Part shown: positions 52,122 through 64,000 of the stretch, in pieces
Position numbering within the stretch: the first letter of the stretch is position 1
How the letters are laid out: the number at the start of each line of letters is the position of its first letter
Source: Lycocorax pyrrhopterus obiensis
Lineage: Eukaryota; Chordata; Aves; Passeriformes; Paradisaeidae
Assembly: GCA_014706295.1 (NCBI GenBank)
Contig: JACSVZ010000002.1
Location: 109,504,930-109,568,929 of the forward strand
DNA length: 64,000 nucleotides
Direction of reading: 5' to 3'
Translations under genes and position numbers: made by a program
The notes under the pieces: generated by a model
Told to the model about the DNA's origin: nothing
Database searches by the model: none
What the model saw: only the letters and a program-made list of their open reading frames with translations

Positions 52122-55100
52122 CTGTGGAGAAAATCCTTAAGTACCAGGGGCTAAATATATCCTTAAGTATAAAGTGTTAAATTTAAATAAGCCCAAACAC
52201 CAAGTTCCTATACAGGTTGTTTCTATCCCTTATTTTAGCCCTAGTAACCTTCATCTTAGATCTGATAGTGGTTTAAGATATACAGATAAGTATTTTTGTG
52301 CATTTTGGAAACCCAACAGTAAGCAGAGTGACCTGTATCTTAGGGAGCAAGCAAAGAACTTTGTTAGCTGAGTATTACTTGCGTAATGCAGACATCTTGA
52401 GTCTCTTGGTTTTTAAAGCTCAGATTGTTGTTTGCAGTTTTCCATGGACCTGATTCATGCCCAGTGGCTTTGAAAAATGTAGTTGTATCAAATGGATGTC
52501 AGCAGTACAAGCCACGTCCTGCTATTCTGTTAGCCCCTCAGCATACTGAGATGCAGACTTGCAATGTCTTGTAGGATAGGGAAGGAATGGGCAAACTGTG
52601 GATCTTGGTGCCACTGCCTGCCCCGGGAAAGTAAAAATTAAAAAATAGCAACCTGTATTAGGTTTACAGTAAAGGTGCTATAAATTGAGAAGCTTTCTCA
52701 ACAAAATGGACCCCCATGATGCTTGGCTGGCAGGTCTCTCTAGAAGAGCATCACAGTGGAAAAGGGCTGCCAGCAAGATGGGACAGCAAAGCAGATCAAC
52801 AGCTCCTCCAACCAAATGGCCTGAGGACTGAGAGTACAGGCATGGGTTTTGACACTTAGCCCACAGTGACCTCCCTCTCAACAAACCTTTTCTCAGGGCA
52901 AAATCTGGTAGAAGGATCCCAAGCAGAGCTGCAACCTCCCTCCCATTACAGAATTTGCTATAGGAGGGAAGGAGCAAGCCTGCAGCCATTATAGTTCTAT
53001 TTTACTGCCCTGTTAAATGTGATGCCATATTGCTATTTTTAATTTAATTCTTTTGTGAGAGTGGAGGTGATAAAACAAATTGTTTCTATGCTTCATTCAC
53101 ACACCTGATGGGAGAACAGTGCAAGGGAGCTGCAAACTGTAATCTGCATGAGGAACAGCAGCAAGAATTTCCAAATGCACATGCTTGGAGTATGCTGAAA
53201 GCTGTCATTTGCTAATGAATCCACTTTTCATCCCCATTTCTGGTTGTATCCAAGTATAATTTTTACAACAGTACCTTGCATCCTGAACCCCTTTCAGGTT
53301 CATTTGTACTGTCCTGTGGTTTTCATTGTAAGCCAAAGAACACCTGACTATAAGGTGTGTATATACATGACCTTGTAAAAGGCTTTTTGCTGTTTCAGCA
53401 GAGGCAGGAGAGACCACAAGTGAGAGCAAAGATCCTTATCAGGGACTAGAAAAAGAGACCAGGGGTTGGGCAAATTGTGCCCACAGCCATCCAGATAGAA
53501 AGCTAAAGGATTAAAGAGCGCCACAAGCAGAGAGCCAAAGAGCTCGAGTTGCAGGGCCACAGGGAATGATGAACAGTGTGAGAGAGATTTAATAAACGAA
53601 GCAGAGGACTGATGGATTTTGTTTCCCTCCAGATTTTTACATTGAGAGTAGAAGGCTGCCTGGGTAATGCGAGACTCTCTCTGCTCCAAGAAAAGGAGAA
53701 TGCGAACTACCAAAAGGCATAAAGGGTAGACTATTGATGAACCTTCTGGTAGGTAGGCAGTGAAAGAAATTACATATGCTTGCTGTGGATGCCTGATACT
53801 CCAGATTGTGTGCACGTGGTATCAGTGAGCCATGTGGGTGCATCCCCTTTGGTGCTTCCTTCGCATTAAGGGTGGGCTGTCACACCACTGCTGTTTGAAG
53901 GGGGAAACTAAGGCAAGACATGGGTGATCTCTTAATGTAAATACACCTTTCTGCATATTCTATTGATGTTTGTTCAGGTAGCTGCTTCATAATTAGTTCT
54001 GCCAGCTCTTGGTTTCCATATGTCTAAGGGAATGACAGTATATTCTCAGATTTACTTCTATTTATACTAATTAAATACTAGTAAACCTGTCTACCTGAAG
54101 AACAAATGATAAATCATTGTTTCCTCAGTTCTATGTTGGACTTCTCTATATTCCTAGCTATTAAAGCTCCTTTATTTTTTATGTTCTTCTATCTTACAAA
54201 CAGTTATGTAAGTTTATAGTCCTGCATAATTTAGCTGTGCACTTCTTGCATTGAACTCAAAGAGAGGAAATCATGACAAATTATGTAGGAGGAGGATTTC
54301 CAGTTATTCAAGGCCTGAAGTGATGAAATTATATGGAGATTTATATTTTTATTAAGCAAAATCATGGTGTCTCCAGAACATCTCCATTGCGTATGAGCTG
54401 GAGAAAAATCATTATCAAGGTCATGTACCTGAATTTATTTTAAAGAATGATTATACACTGTTGGAAAATAACATTTACCACCATAGCTCTTACAAAGGAA
54501 AAACCTACAGTAGCAAGATAATTCCTGGCAATGTGGAAGATCCCCAAAGTAGACTTTGTGTAGTCACTGCCAGTGTAGAGAAAACAGGAGAATGTTTTTC
54601 AAGTAAAGAAAATGTCTGGGATATCATCCTTAATTTGGAGCAAGATAATTGCTAGTTCTGTGGGGTGGTCATTATTTGTAAATGTGCTTGGTGGCTGCAG
54701 GCTGGGCCCTGTCCTTGCTGCACCACCCCTGCTCACCAGCTGCCTTGTTTTATGATTCTTGAAGCAGAAGGTGTATCAGTCCGTGGATTACAACCCAGGT
54801 TTTGCAATCAGCAAGTGGTGTACACTGAATGATTTGTCTTCCATTTCACAGTGTCCTGCCATTCTGACTGAGCAGGCAGAGGACTCCTTCCAGGGCTGCA
54901 GATAAAGAGCATGTGTGGTGGACAGTGGTCTATCTATTATCTACCTGATGCAACTGCAGAGAGAGTTGCTTTTCCTCCAAGTATATGGATCAATTCAGGG
55001 AGGGCTCCTATGTGGTCTGCCATGCCACAGGAAGTCAGGGACAAAGCTAGCAAAGAAAGGAGCCATCAGGCACTGAGATAGTAGAGGGTTATGTGCCTAC

Positions 55101-57568
55101 CTACCTTGTGCCACTGAGGCTTCCAGCTGGCTCTGCCAAAGAGAGAGTAGTTTTGTGCTTAGCACCATGTCTGAAGGTGGGACACGGAGCAGGTTTTGTA
55201 GGTCTGGCTGTAAGGTAGAACTTAAGCAGTTTTATCTGTTCAGTTATGTCTCTGAAGCAGTGATGTGGTCATGGAAATTTGGCAGAGGGGATTGTCATGC
55301 CAAGTACCACGTGTCCTCATTGTCCTTCATGCTAAGGAGTTGTCAGGCTTTTGGAGGAGAGTTGTATCTTATCCTACAAAGTTGTGTGGATGGTGCTGTA
55401 GAAATTAAGTACTTTTAATATACTATAGCCCAGAAGAGCTTGGGCATCCTCACTTGTGAGGGTCAAATTACCCCACAATACAAGGCAAGTTGTCCCTACA
55501 TGGCTTGGAGAGAGCAACATTGTTGGTTTTGCTTTGGATAGGCAAAAGTCCAAAAGTACAAATCGGAAATGTGGGTAAATGTCTTCAAATACAGGGTGTG
55601 TTCTAATACCCCATTACGTTCACATTTGCCTCCTTCATGCCTTTGTAGTCTTATTTCAGTCTCTCCCAGTAGCTCAGTTCCATTCCCAGAGGCCTGAAGT
55701 GAATACATCCAAACATGCTCTATTTAGACTTCTACCCCATGGCCAGCACACACGATATGGCATTTCAGAGACTGAGGGAAGTGAGCCACATTTGCTCGTG
55801 GAAAAAAAGAAAGAACTGCAGCAATATAGTGACGTAAGGTTTACCCTGCAGGTTCACCTCGGGTTACAACCGGATCTAATTCAGCATGCTCTTGTCAGTA
55901 CAGCTTAGTTCAGCTAAACCAAGAAAATACAGTTCAATTCTGCATACAGCTAACTCCCACATAAAGCATCAAAACATTTCCAATCTAATTTTTTATTGCA
56001 GGCTTTTTTTTTCCCCGCCTTCATTTGAAGAGCTGTTGGGCCTAAATAACATTGGTTTATTTATCTGTCTGGTACCAAATGAAAGTAATTTTATGAATTA
56101 GATTGAAGGACCATTTCAAGGTAGACGGGAAAATCACACATTTAAAGAAGATGTTCCTACACATCAGATGCTAATGAGGTCACTGAAGAGAACATTGTTG
56201 TTTGGGGCCTCTACTCATCCCCAGAGTGCCTTTTCTCTCTGGGAAAAGGTCCTGCCATGCAGTATTAATCTAGAGCATGTTTTGAAATAGCTCTTTCAGC
56301 TAGTGAAGTGCCAAACTGCTTCTTTGTTTTCTTCTTAGTAGACTGAGAAAAAAATGGCATAAATTTCACAGCAGTGAGGTTTACAGTAACTTTACAGTTT
56401 GACTCTTACATCTGCGTAGTTGCAAGTTTAATCAGCCAGAATACCCTGCAACTCCTAGAACTGCAAATGTGCAGTGCAGTGGCAGACCCAAAGTCAAGTT
56501 TGTGTTGAACACATCAAGCAGGTCAAAGAAGTGAAATAGTGTATCTTGACCCAAATCTAAACCAAAGTGGTTTTATACACCAAACCAAATAGAGCTGATG
56601 TATGCTTTCTGCCTTCATCTTCAAGTGCTGCTAGCTAGTGGCAGTCAGAGCAAAAAATGGTTTAGAACACAAAGCTTTATGGTGCACTCACAATGCTGTA
56701 ATCTTTGTCCTTAAACAAGTGTTTTAGACAGCTATCTCTCGACTGAACTTCTTGACTGAACTTCATTGTTAACCAAACATTGGTGTGTTGGATCTGGTCC
56801 AGTACATTGTTCCTGACAGGGCTCAGGAGCTGGCCAGCTGACAGTTATGGAATAATGTGACAAGAGGGGGATTTTCTTAATCCTTGGGGATTCCCCTTAA
56901 GGGGGATGTCTTAATTCCTTACACTTAATCATTGTTTGTGTCAGGAAGTATAAATGTTTGTCTTCTATTGTTTAAAAAAAGCAAGATTCATTAAGGATTA
57001 TATTCTTTCTTTTTAAAACAGATGAGTTTCTAATGGGAACATGCAGGTATTCATTAAAAACCTAATGAATATTGGCTTTAATAGTCCTTTCTGGTCCTAA
57101 TTATATTATGCTGCAGACAGCGCCACAGGGTAAACTTACATTTTAAGTTTGAAAAGGTAGAACAGAATTTTCCTTAATCTCTTTTAAATTTGCCTGTCAG
57201 TTTTAAACTCCCTGTTAAACTTGTCTTTCGTATCTCTTAATTATTTTTTCTTCTGTCTTCCATGTATTCTTTTTCTTTCATTTTGAGAAAATAAATTAAA
57301 ATGTTTGATTTCCCTTATTTTTAGTATTTATAATTTTTTATGCAGCTGTCTTGCATTGCTCTCTCATTTGACACTTTTCCAAAGAGAAATCAGTCTTTCT
57401 TCATACAACTGATTTTCTGAGGCTCAGAGTGATTTATGTTCGTGGGGTCTGAACCCTTTCTGTGGCTGCTCTTTTTGCAGCGCTGGCTGCCTGTAAGCAT
57501 TGCTGATGCCAGATTTACAGCTCTTTTTCTTTTTTGTTGTTTGCTTAGGTGGAGAGAGTTTCCACACA
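52122..57568. other. Gene-free stretch, inferred intron
   Basis: No supported exon. A minus-strand frame of 155 codons at 53815-53348 lacks a domain or splice support. A short duplication of GACTGAACTT occurs at 56741 and 56754. Confidence 0.45.
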
Positions 57569-57580
57569 CCCCCCCCCCCC
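57569..57580. repeat. Poly(C) run of 12
   Basis: Twelve C in a row following CCACACA. Homopolymer likely to be length-variable and error-prone in sequencing. Confidence 0.9.
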
Positions 57581-60500
57581 TTGAATTTCGAGCGATTTGC
57601 TTGACATTGCCAGTGTCACCAGAAGTGGTATGAGCCGAGTTCAAACAGGTGGTACTGTCGGGCTGCTGTCACAGGGGATGAGATCATACATTCATTCTGT
57701 CTCCGTGATGGATTTGTCTAACTCTCTCCAACTCGAGCTGACTTTGATCCCATATAATGAAAAGCCTTAAAATAGAAAGTGGAAGGGAACAGAGAGGAGC
57801 TTTAATTATTTACGGGCTGGGTCGAATCCATACCTTTTGTAAAGACACTTCTTTTGTTGTTTTTTGGTCTATTCAGTTTTCATTAAGCCAAATTTAAATC
57901 TTTATGCTCAGCATTGGTTCAGATTCTGGGGCTGATTAAAGAGGCTTTTGAAGGAAGGTGCATTTTTCTTTCAACTCAGTTATTTTTCCCATTCATTAAA
58001 TGGAATAAAAATGTTACTTGAACAGTTTTCAATATTCAGTCACAGTAGTGCTAGGAGGTCAAAGGTACTCAACGTTTTAGTTGCTCTGAGCACCTAGAAA
58101 CATGACACCCACCTTAAGACCACTGAAGCCTATGCAGACAAAGCAGATGAGAAGTGGGAGGGAGGAAGTAAATGTGTGAATTCCTAAATCGACAAAACAA
58201 ACCTGTGGCATAGCTGAGACCTGGTCAGGTCTCTACTGCTGCTAGCCTGGTGTTTAACAACAAGCCCTGCCACATTCACCTCTTGGGTAATGCCTGAGCA
58301 GCATGGGCACAGTGTGGTGGTCTCCTGCCTGCATTTCAGAGTGGTATTCCCAGTTACAAATGCGGGCCCTGCCACCCTGAGCATTTTGCTAGTGTATGTG
58401 TCTTTGCCCTTCTCTGGAAACAGCAGAGATGTCATCTCCCTCGCTGAGCAGGAGGAGTTAATGCAGGGGCATGAGAACAGCTCCTTTGGGAGCATCTTGC
58501 CCTGGCCAGTTGTGCAGGAAGAGGCCAGGTGCCGTCCCAAGCCCATCTCCTTTTCTGGAGGCTGGATGGTGCCTCCTGAGGGCATGAGGGCAGAGGAGAG
58601 GCTTTAGGTGCACCACTTCCTTGGGTCATTGCACTGGGAACAAGCAACAACCTTGCAGTTACCTCTGTAGTCTTAAGCAAAAAGCTTACTTGATTTATTT
58701 TGGAAGCTACTGTCTTCATGGTGTGCATGTCTGTAAAATCTGCATGCTTGAGTTGAGGCTCAAGGAACCCCAGTGCCTATCAATATCACTGCATCCACAG
58801 CTCCCTCACAAGAACAGACAGTAATGTGAAAGATAGTGATGGTTCAGAGAAATGTCCTTGCTTTATCCTCACTCTCTGTGCCTGTGGATACGTTAGCAGA
58901 CTACTGTACATAGGGGAAAACATGCCTTTAATAGTTCTGTCTCAGCTGCTGTTAATTTGATTTCCCTCAGGTAGTCAGTGTTGTCACAAAGTCCTGGGGC
59001 AAGACTTTTTGTAGCAAGAAGTACAAATAATTTACACTGGAATGTCTGAGGCTCTTGGATAAAGCATGTGCTTCTCTGAACAAAGCAAAAAAACCCTATA
59101 ATTTCTTTTATTTGGGGATAAATACAATGAATTCAGTGAGATGGAAGGAGATGCTATAAAAAGGAGCAGCTTTGTGGCATCTGACAGCACATAGGTTATG
59201 ACCAGACCTGTGCTTGGTCTCTGTGCCACACTTTGTATATTTGTGGCTGTTCATCATGAAACTTAACAGGACAATGTCAAAATAATCTGCAGTTATTACT
59301 GGCTTACTACAGATAAAATATTTTTCAATATCTGTTTTCCCTTGGAAGTTGTTTAGTTTCTGTTTTCAGCTCCAGTCCAGCTTCTTCTTGCCATACAACT
59401 TAGGCAAGTTGGAATTAGGTACATTGTGTCAGTCCTGAGGTCAAACTCCATTTGTTTGCGTTTATGAAAATCTGGAGTGCTGCCTTTGAAAAGAATGGGC
59501 TTTATTCTGCCCCAAATTGCCATGTCCCATTCTTCTGCTGGAGTCATTCATTTAAGGGTGGAATTTTTCAGCAGTACTCACCTACTGCTGCAGCATTCCA
59601 ATACTACTGTAGTATTGCATGACTCATATAGCTTTGCAAAAACTAAAATTAAAGAATTTAGAGCAGAATTGGGTCATGAATTTGACTAAGTGCATTTGAA
59701 AATGCCATGCAAATTATTCACAACTTAAAAATTATTGAATGGATTTCTTCCAAATTTGCTCTATTTCATAATTTCCATTGACATTTAAATATAATTCGTT
59801 TTATCACCGTGCTATATCATAAAGTCCAGTTTCCCGCATTTTCATTAGCTGGTAGATGTTCTGTAATACAGAAGGAAATAATTCTTGGGGCATGGAGAAA
59901 AAAAGTGAATGAAGTGAATGCGGTCTGTCTGTTAACATTGCCTTTCTGGAACTCACTGATTAATTCTTTTAGTCTTATATTGCTATTAGGAAGGGATTTT
60001 TTGTTTTGTTTCTGGTACAAGTTCTGTAAAGTTCCTGAGATTCTCCAGAAGGTTTAAGATGAGTTCATGGCTGAATTTTCAAAGACTTAACCTTGCATTC
60101 CAGCCTTTCATCACCTCTTTTATTAAGGAAAGTGTCCACTTTTCCTGAAGGTGCTGATTCTTCTCATCATTCCTCCCTATTCTGATGAGTGTGCACCTTC
60201 TCAGAGAAAAAGTGCTTGAGAGACATTTCTTCCTTTGAAATGGTTTCTACTCTGGCTTGGATTTCCATAAATTAGTGCTAAGAGGAAAGTGTGGAGTAAC
60301 TGAAATATTGCTATGAAGATTGCAGAAAGTACATTGTAATGTTTGAACGTCTGAAAATACATATTTTCCTTGGGGTACAAGTTTTCCCTGTGTTCAAGTA
60401 AATGCTTTCATGAGAGCTGCTGATGTCTTCCATAGGTGGTATCCAGTTCTGCCAAATTCTCAGCCCTCAGAAATAAGTGTACAGGGTGGGATTATTGACT

Positions 60501-60639
60501 GCAGTTGTGTTCAGGTGGTTTTTAGTTAGAGAAAAACATTCTCTACAACAATCAGACTGTTAATTACCACATGATTAATTGACTTCATTACCATAAGCCA
60601 CTTCTCCCCTTTTCTTTCTGCTTTTTGTTTTTTCTTTCC
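57581..60639. other. Gene-free stretch, inferred intron
   Basis: No exon or repeat recognised. Two overlapping frames near 58184-58607 on opposite strands are about 100-133 codons and shadow each other. Confidence 0.45.
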
Positions 60640-61390
60640 TCGCTCCCTGTTGTTTGTATGTGGTGTGGCACTGATGTGTGACTCGGGGTGGGGTGTTTCC
60701 CCCCCTTTGCTGGGGGATGTTGCTGCGTGCGTTCCTAATGCGGGGTTTTGGCTGCTGCCCTGCCAAGGGAGCATCCTGGGCCTTTCTCTGGTGCCGATCC
60801 GGACACCCATCCATCTCCTAAAATGAGATCATGATCTAAATCCATGTCACAAAGCGAGAGGATTGTGCCAAGGAGAGGCTTTATTCCCCTGCACCGTTCT
60901 GGAAGCGCAGGTGAAACCCCGGCAGGTACAGAGCCAAAGAGATTTGCTCTGCTGGGCACAGAAAGGTCCGTGCCATGCCATCTCCTGAGTGTGGTGGTGA
61001 TGGCTTCTGCCTCCTCATCGTCAGCGACTCTATCTCTTCCCCAGGCCTGTGCTACCTGCAGGCCGCGCTCAAAGCTGCCCAGATCCCTTATCCCAGCTTT
61101 TCGCGCTGGCGTTTGGGATTTCTCCACAGGATGGGTACAGCAGAGGGAGCAGTAGGACAAGCTTCTCCCAGGCTGTCTCACCCTGCACGCTCCCGCCCCA
61201 GCGCAGCCCCTCGGGCTGACGAGACCTCCTCTCCTGTCCGTGTAGCCCAGCAGCAGCAGCGGGACCCCCGAGCCTGAGGGACCCGTGCTGCCGTGGGGCA
61301 GGACAGGGAGGGAAGGGGAGGGCTGTGTGGCAGGGACACCTCCCCCAGCCCTGCAGGGCACCGATGCATCTCAGAGAGCAAGGCAGGCGC
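60640..61390. other. Secondary GC- and CpG-enriched patch
   Basis: Within AT-rich DNA this stretch has raised GC and roughly twenty CpGs between about 60850 and 61390, far weaker than the main island. Long frames are open on both strands, including 208 codons on minus (61361-60735, without an ATG near its start) and about 100 on plus, which is typical of GC-rich non-coding DNA. It might be a weak or orphan CpG island, an enhancer, an alternative promoter or an old GC-rich insertion. Confidence 0.4.
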
Positions 61391-63941
61391 TACTGCCTTT
61401 TACATAACTGATCTGATGGGATTCCTGGTGTTGGCCTATATATTAATGCTCCAGCTCTCATTAGCAGTTTCTGAGACTTCCAGGCCTCCTTCTGTGTTCT
61501 TGCTGTGTATCTTTTTCTTTATGGAGAAGAGTATTTTCCTTTCTATTCCAACTTTTCCATCTGGAGGGTGAAATAAAGTGAGTTTTATTTTAGAGCAGGA
61601 GGGGTTTTCGGTGGTATGCGGGATGAATGAAAGGGGATTGTTCCTACCTTTGGCTCAACTGAACAGAGAATCTGTTTCATAGATTATCCTCTTCCAGTTC
61701 TGAAAAAAGTGCGTGTGTCACTCCAGCCAAAGTCATGTCTGCCTGCATGCACACTTCAGGCAATGGCTGAATTTCCACAAAAAGCTTGTGGTTGTCTCTC
61801 CAGGCAAATAGAAAGACAGTGTTTGTGGCATTTTTGTAAAATAACTTAATGAAAACCATTTTCAGTGCAGAATTTAGCACTGCAATGAAACGAAGGTGCT
61901 TTAGTGAGACAGGATAACAGAGCCATTTCCATGACAAAAATATCAATATATAATAATTTCAGGAATAAGGACTTTGTTTTCAGGTGAACATTGGGACGAG
62001 ACAAGTTTTGGTGTTGTGATCTTTACTTTCACAAACATTTCACTTTTCCTCTTCAGGAACAGGCTGCAATGAGCTCTCTTAATTAGCACTATTCACTACC
62101 TTTTGTGTACTTGGTTAGAGCAGACATGAAGCCTTTAAAGCAGTAGAGGGTTCTTATCATCGAGAAGACAAAGAGCATCTCCTGCTGGAGCAAAGACTGT
62201 GTCATGAATCTTTGTAGCTGGCATGTGGGCTGTTTGTTTATTTTATTTTCAGAGTTTGGCTTTTTAAGGATATGCAATCATGCTATGTTTGTTTGTCTCA
62301 CACTCCTGGCCACAGCCAGTAGTTTTGAACTCACTAGACACCTTCTGCTAAATTAAACACCTAGGAACAAATCTCAGCTGTACTGATTCTCCTTGACTCT
62401 CCTGAAGTGGAATCCAAGATACCAACCCAAAAAAGAACAGGACATGCAACATTCCCCTCCTAAAGCAGCTCCCATGTGTGCTGGCTGCTCAGTCTGAGCA
62501 CACACAGCTCTGAATCAGCTGCACAACCTGCTTGCTGCTTTTTCCCCAGGTTGGGAGAAAATACAAAAGGGGGAGTGGGAGGGAGTGGGAATACTGATAA
62601 CTGAGGGTAGCATCTAGAAGAAGAACAACCATTAAGGCCTGGGGAAGTTAAAAGGATAATTGTGAAGGTGGCAGTGCAGTTTGGCTGCATGAAGCTGGAA
62701 AGAGAGGTGGGCAGCACTCCTGTCCTGACGGCCAGAAGTGGTCATGAGAGTTTAGAGGAAACAGGGATTACTGTTGCTGGAAGCAATAAATAGCAGAGGG
62801 TCATAAATCCTGAGGAAGACAATCTTCATTAGGTGCACTGCTCACCAAGCGACTTAAATGAACTATAGCTGTCACTTCAAACCTTGAAAGTTCAGCGTTT
62901 TCAGGTAGAGGACCAATAATAGATATTAGAAAGTCTGAAAGCAGCCTTTTTATTTATCCAGGAGCACTATCAGTTCCAGAAAGACTTTTGCAGGCCTCAG
63001 CACTTTGTGGGCTTAGGTTTACCTGGGGTTTTCTTCTTTTTAGAAAAATATTTTTCAGTCTGGTATAATTATCAATTTACTTACAAAACTTCATTTTTTT
63101 AAAAGTTACTCTTCATTATATCTCAGATCTTAACTTTGTTGATCAATTTGGGCACCTAACAAAAAGAGTAGTCTTTTTCTTATATTTAGGGAAAAGATAA
63201 ATGGAAGCAGAATTGTTCTGGTTCTCCCCTTAGGTATTTTTCAAGTGAGCTTGAAAATTGATCTGGTAAAGGCAAGGGCACAGAGTTTTTCATAAGTTGC
63301 TTAATTCTTCATAATTAATGTTTATACATTGTTCTTGTGTACAAAAACAAAGCCAAAGTCTTTATATCCTGGCTCCTGTACACGTGACATACTTATATAT
63401 GATGATAAATACTGGTTTAAGCCATGAGTTTGTCCCAAAAACTCTTACCGACAGTATAAATACCAGACATAGCAAAAAGAAAGACATGTTGAAAAGTAGA
63501 CAATAGTTTTTTTCCTTTATTCAGTAAAATGGAATGACTGAAAATATGATTTGTTCCTGAAGCTTCAGTTTGTGACCATGGATGATCTCCCGTCTTTCCC
63601 TGTGGCTTGAATCACAGAAACATAGAAATCAAGAAGAGAAAAGTGAGCACAGAAAATCCTCTGTTGCTGCAAAACTGGTCACAGAGTATGTACTAAGTGC
63701 ATTCCCCATTTCCTTTATTAATGCTTACCAAGAATTCAAACAATTTGCATGTATTTTGCAAATAGCAGAGCTAACCCATCTGAACATTTCCAGTGGCTGA
63801 GCTTCCTGCCACTACCCAGTGAGCCTCACGGAAATGGCAGGAGTGTTGTGCCCACAGCAGTCAGACTCCACACCGCCTGGGAAACCAGGGCAGTGTTTTG
63901 CCCTGGGTGAGCCCATGTCCGTCCCCTGGGTTTTCTTCCAG
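61391..63941. other. Gene-free stretch leading to the edge acceptor
   Basis: AT-rich, inferred end of the first intron. GC rises after about 63790 on approach to the acceptor whose AG is at 63940-63941. No other feature is supported. Confidence 0.45.
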
Positions 63942-64000
63942 ATGTATCCTGCTGTGCTGGAGGCTGCGTGGTGCGGGGGCAGCAAAGGAGCGGATGCTTG
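63942..64000 (+). CDS. Candidate 5' coding exon, cut by window edge
   Basis: GTCCCCTGGGTTTTCTTCCAG is a good polypyrimidine-AG acceptor ending at 63941. The next base begins ATG TAT CCT, and the frame stays open for all 19 complete codons to the window end. The peptide starts MYPAVLEAAWCGGSKGADA. Composition turns GC-rich with CpG, as in coding exons. If used, translation would start at the first bases of exon 2, and the upstream CpG-island exon would be 5' leader about 39 kb away. I recognise no homolog from so few residues, and other starts further on are possible. A 59-nt open frame is weak evidence by itself. The acceptor quality and the position relative to the promoter are what support it. 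Confidence 0.35.
   Translation, partial: MYPAVLEAAWCGGSKGADA

Noticed and set aside
53348..53815. 155-codon minus-strand frame
   Set aside because: No domain, no splice context, and length within chance for this much sequence.
60735..61361. 208-codon minus-strand open frame
   Set aside because: It has no ATG near its start, shares the segment with plus-strand frames of about 100 codons, and lies in a GC-enriched patch where stops are rare.
1..64000. CRISPR arrays, operons, tRNA/rRNA genes, integrated DNA transposons
   Set aside because: No regularly spaced repeats, no clustered same-strand frames with short gaps, no cloverleaf-type A/B boxes and no recognisable terminal inverted repeats were seen. 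The DNA is vertebrate in character.

Overview
This looks like bird nuclear DNA. The strongest evidence is the chicken-repeat-1 (CR1) family. A typical avian CR1 3' end lies at about 330-550 on the minus strand. Two older CR1-type fragments carry recognisable reverse-transcriptase sequence: about 6265-7330 (+) and about 17125-17545 (-). The rest fits a vertebrate chromosome: modest GC, short chance open frames only, sparse CpG, and one sharp CpG island. There are no operons, ribosome-binding sites, tRNA or rRNA genes, or CRISPR arrays.

Layout. 1-23690: gene-poor DNA with old CR1 copies, one probable LTR-retrotransposon remnant (about 4640-5090) and small repeats. 23690-25480: a CpG island of roughly 1.8 kb that is almost certainly a promoter and first-exon region. 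It holds three CRE-like sites, GC boxes, CGG-rich stretches, a usable splice donor at 24863/24864, a change in strand skew from C-rich to G-rich near 24.5 kb, and a 23-bp-stem inverted repeat just downstream. The skew and the donor favour transcription to the right. 25480-63941: about 38 kb with no exon I can defend strongly, which suits a long first intron. It contains a polypurine tract, a 25-A run, a 35-bp minisatellite, a probable old CR1 3' end, and several weak exon candidates. 63942-64000: a strong polypyrimidine-AG acceptor is followed at once by an ATG-initiated frame that stays open to the window edge. My best single reading is therefore one plus-strand gene with a mostly untranslated CpG-island first exon, a roughly 39-kb first intron, and a second exon beginning at 63942.

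I could not identify the gene. Only about 19 codons of the putative coding exon are visible and I recognise no homolog. No complete protein-coding gene can be supported in this window, and the long open frames inside the CpG island are most likely composition artefacts. I see no convincing novel system. The most useful leads are the promoter architecture with its hairpin and skew switch, the edge exon, and two candidate terminal exons (46596 on +, 52121-51855 on -).
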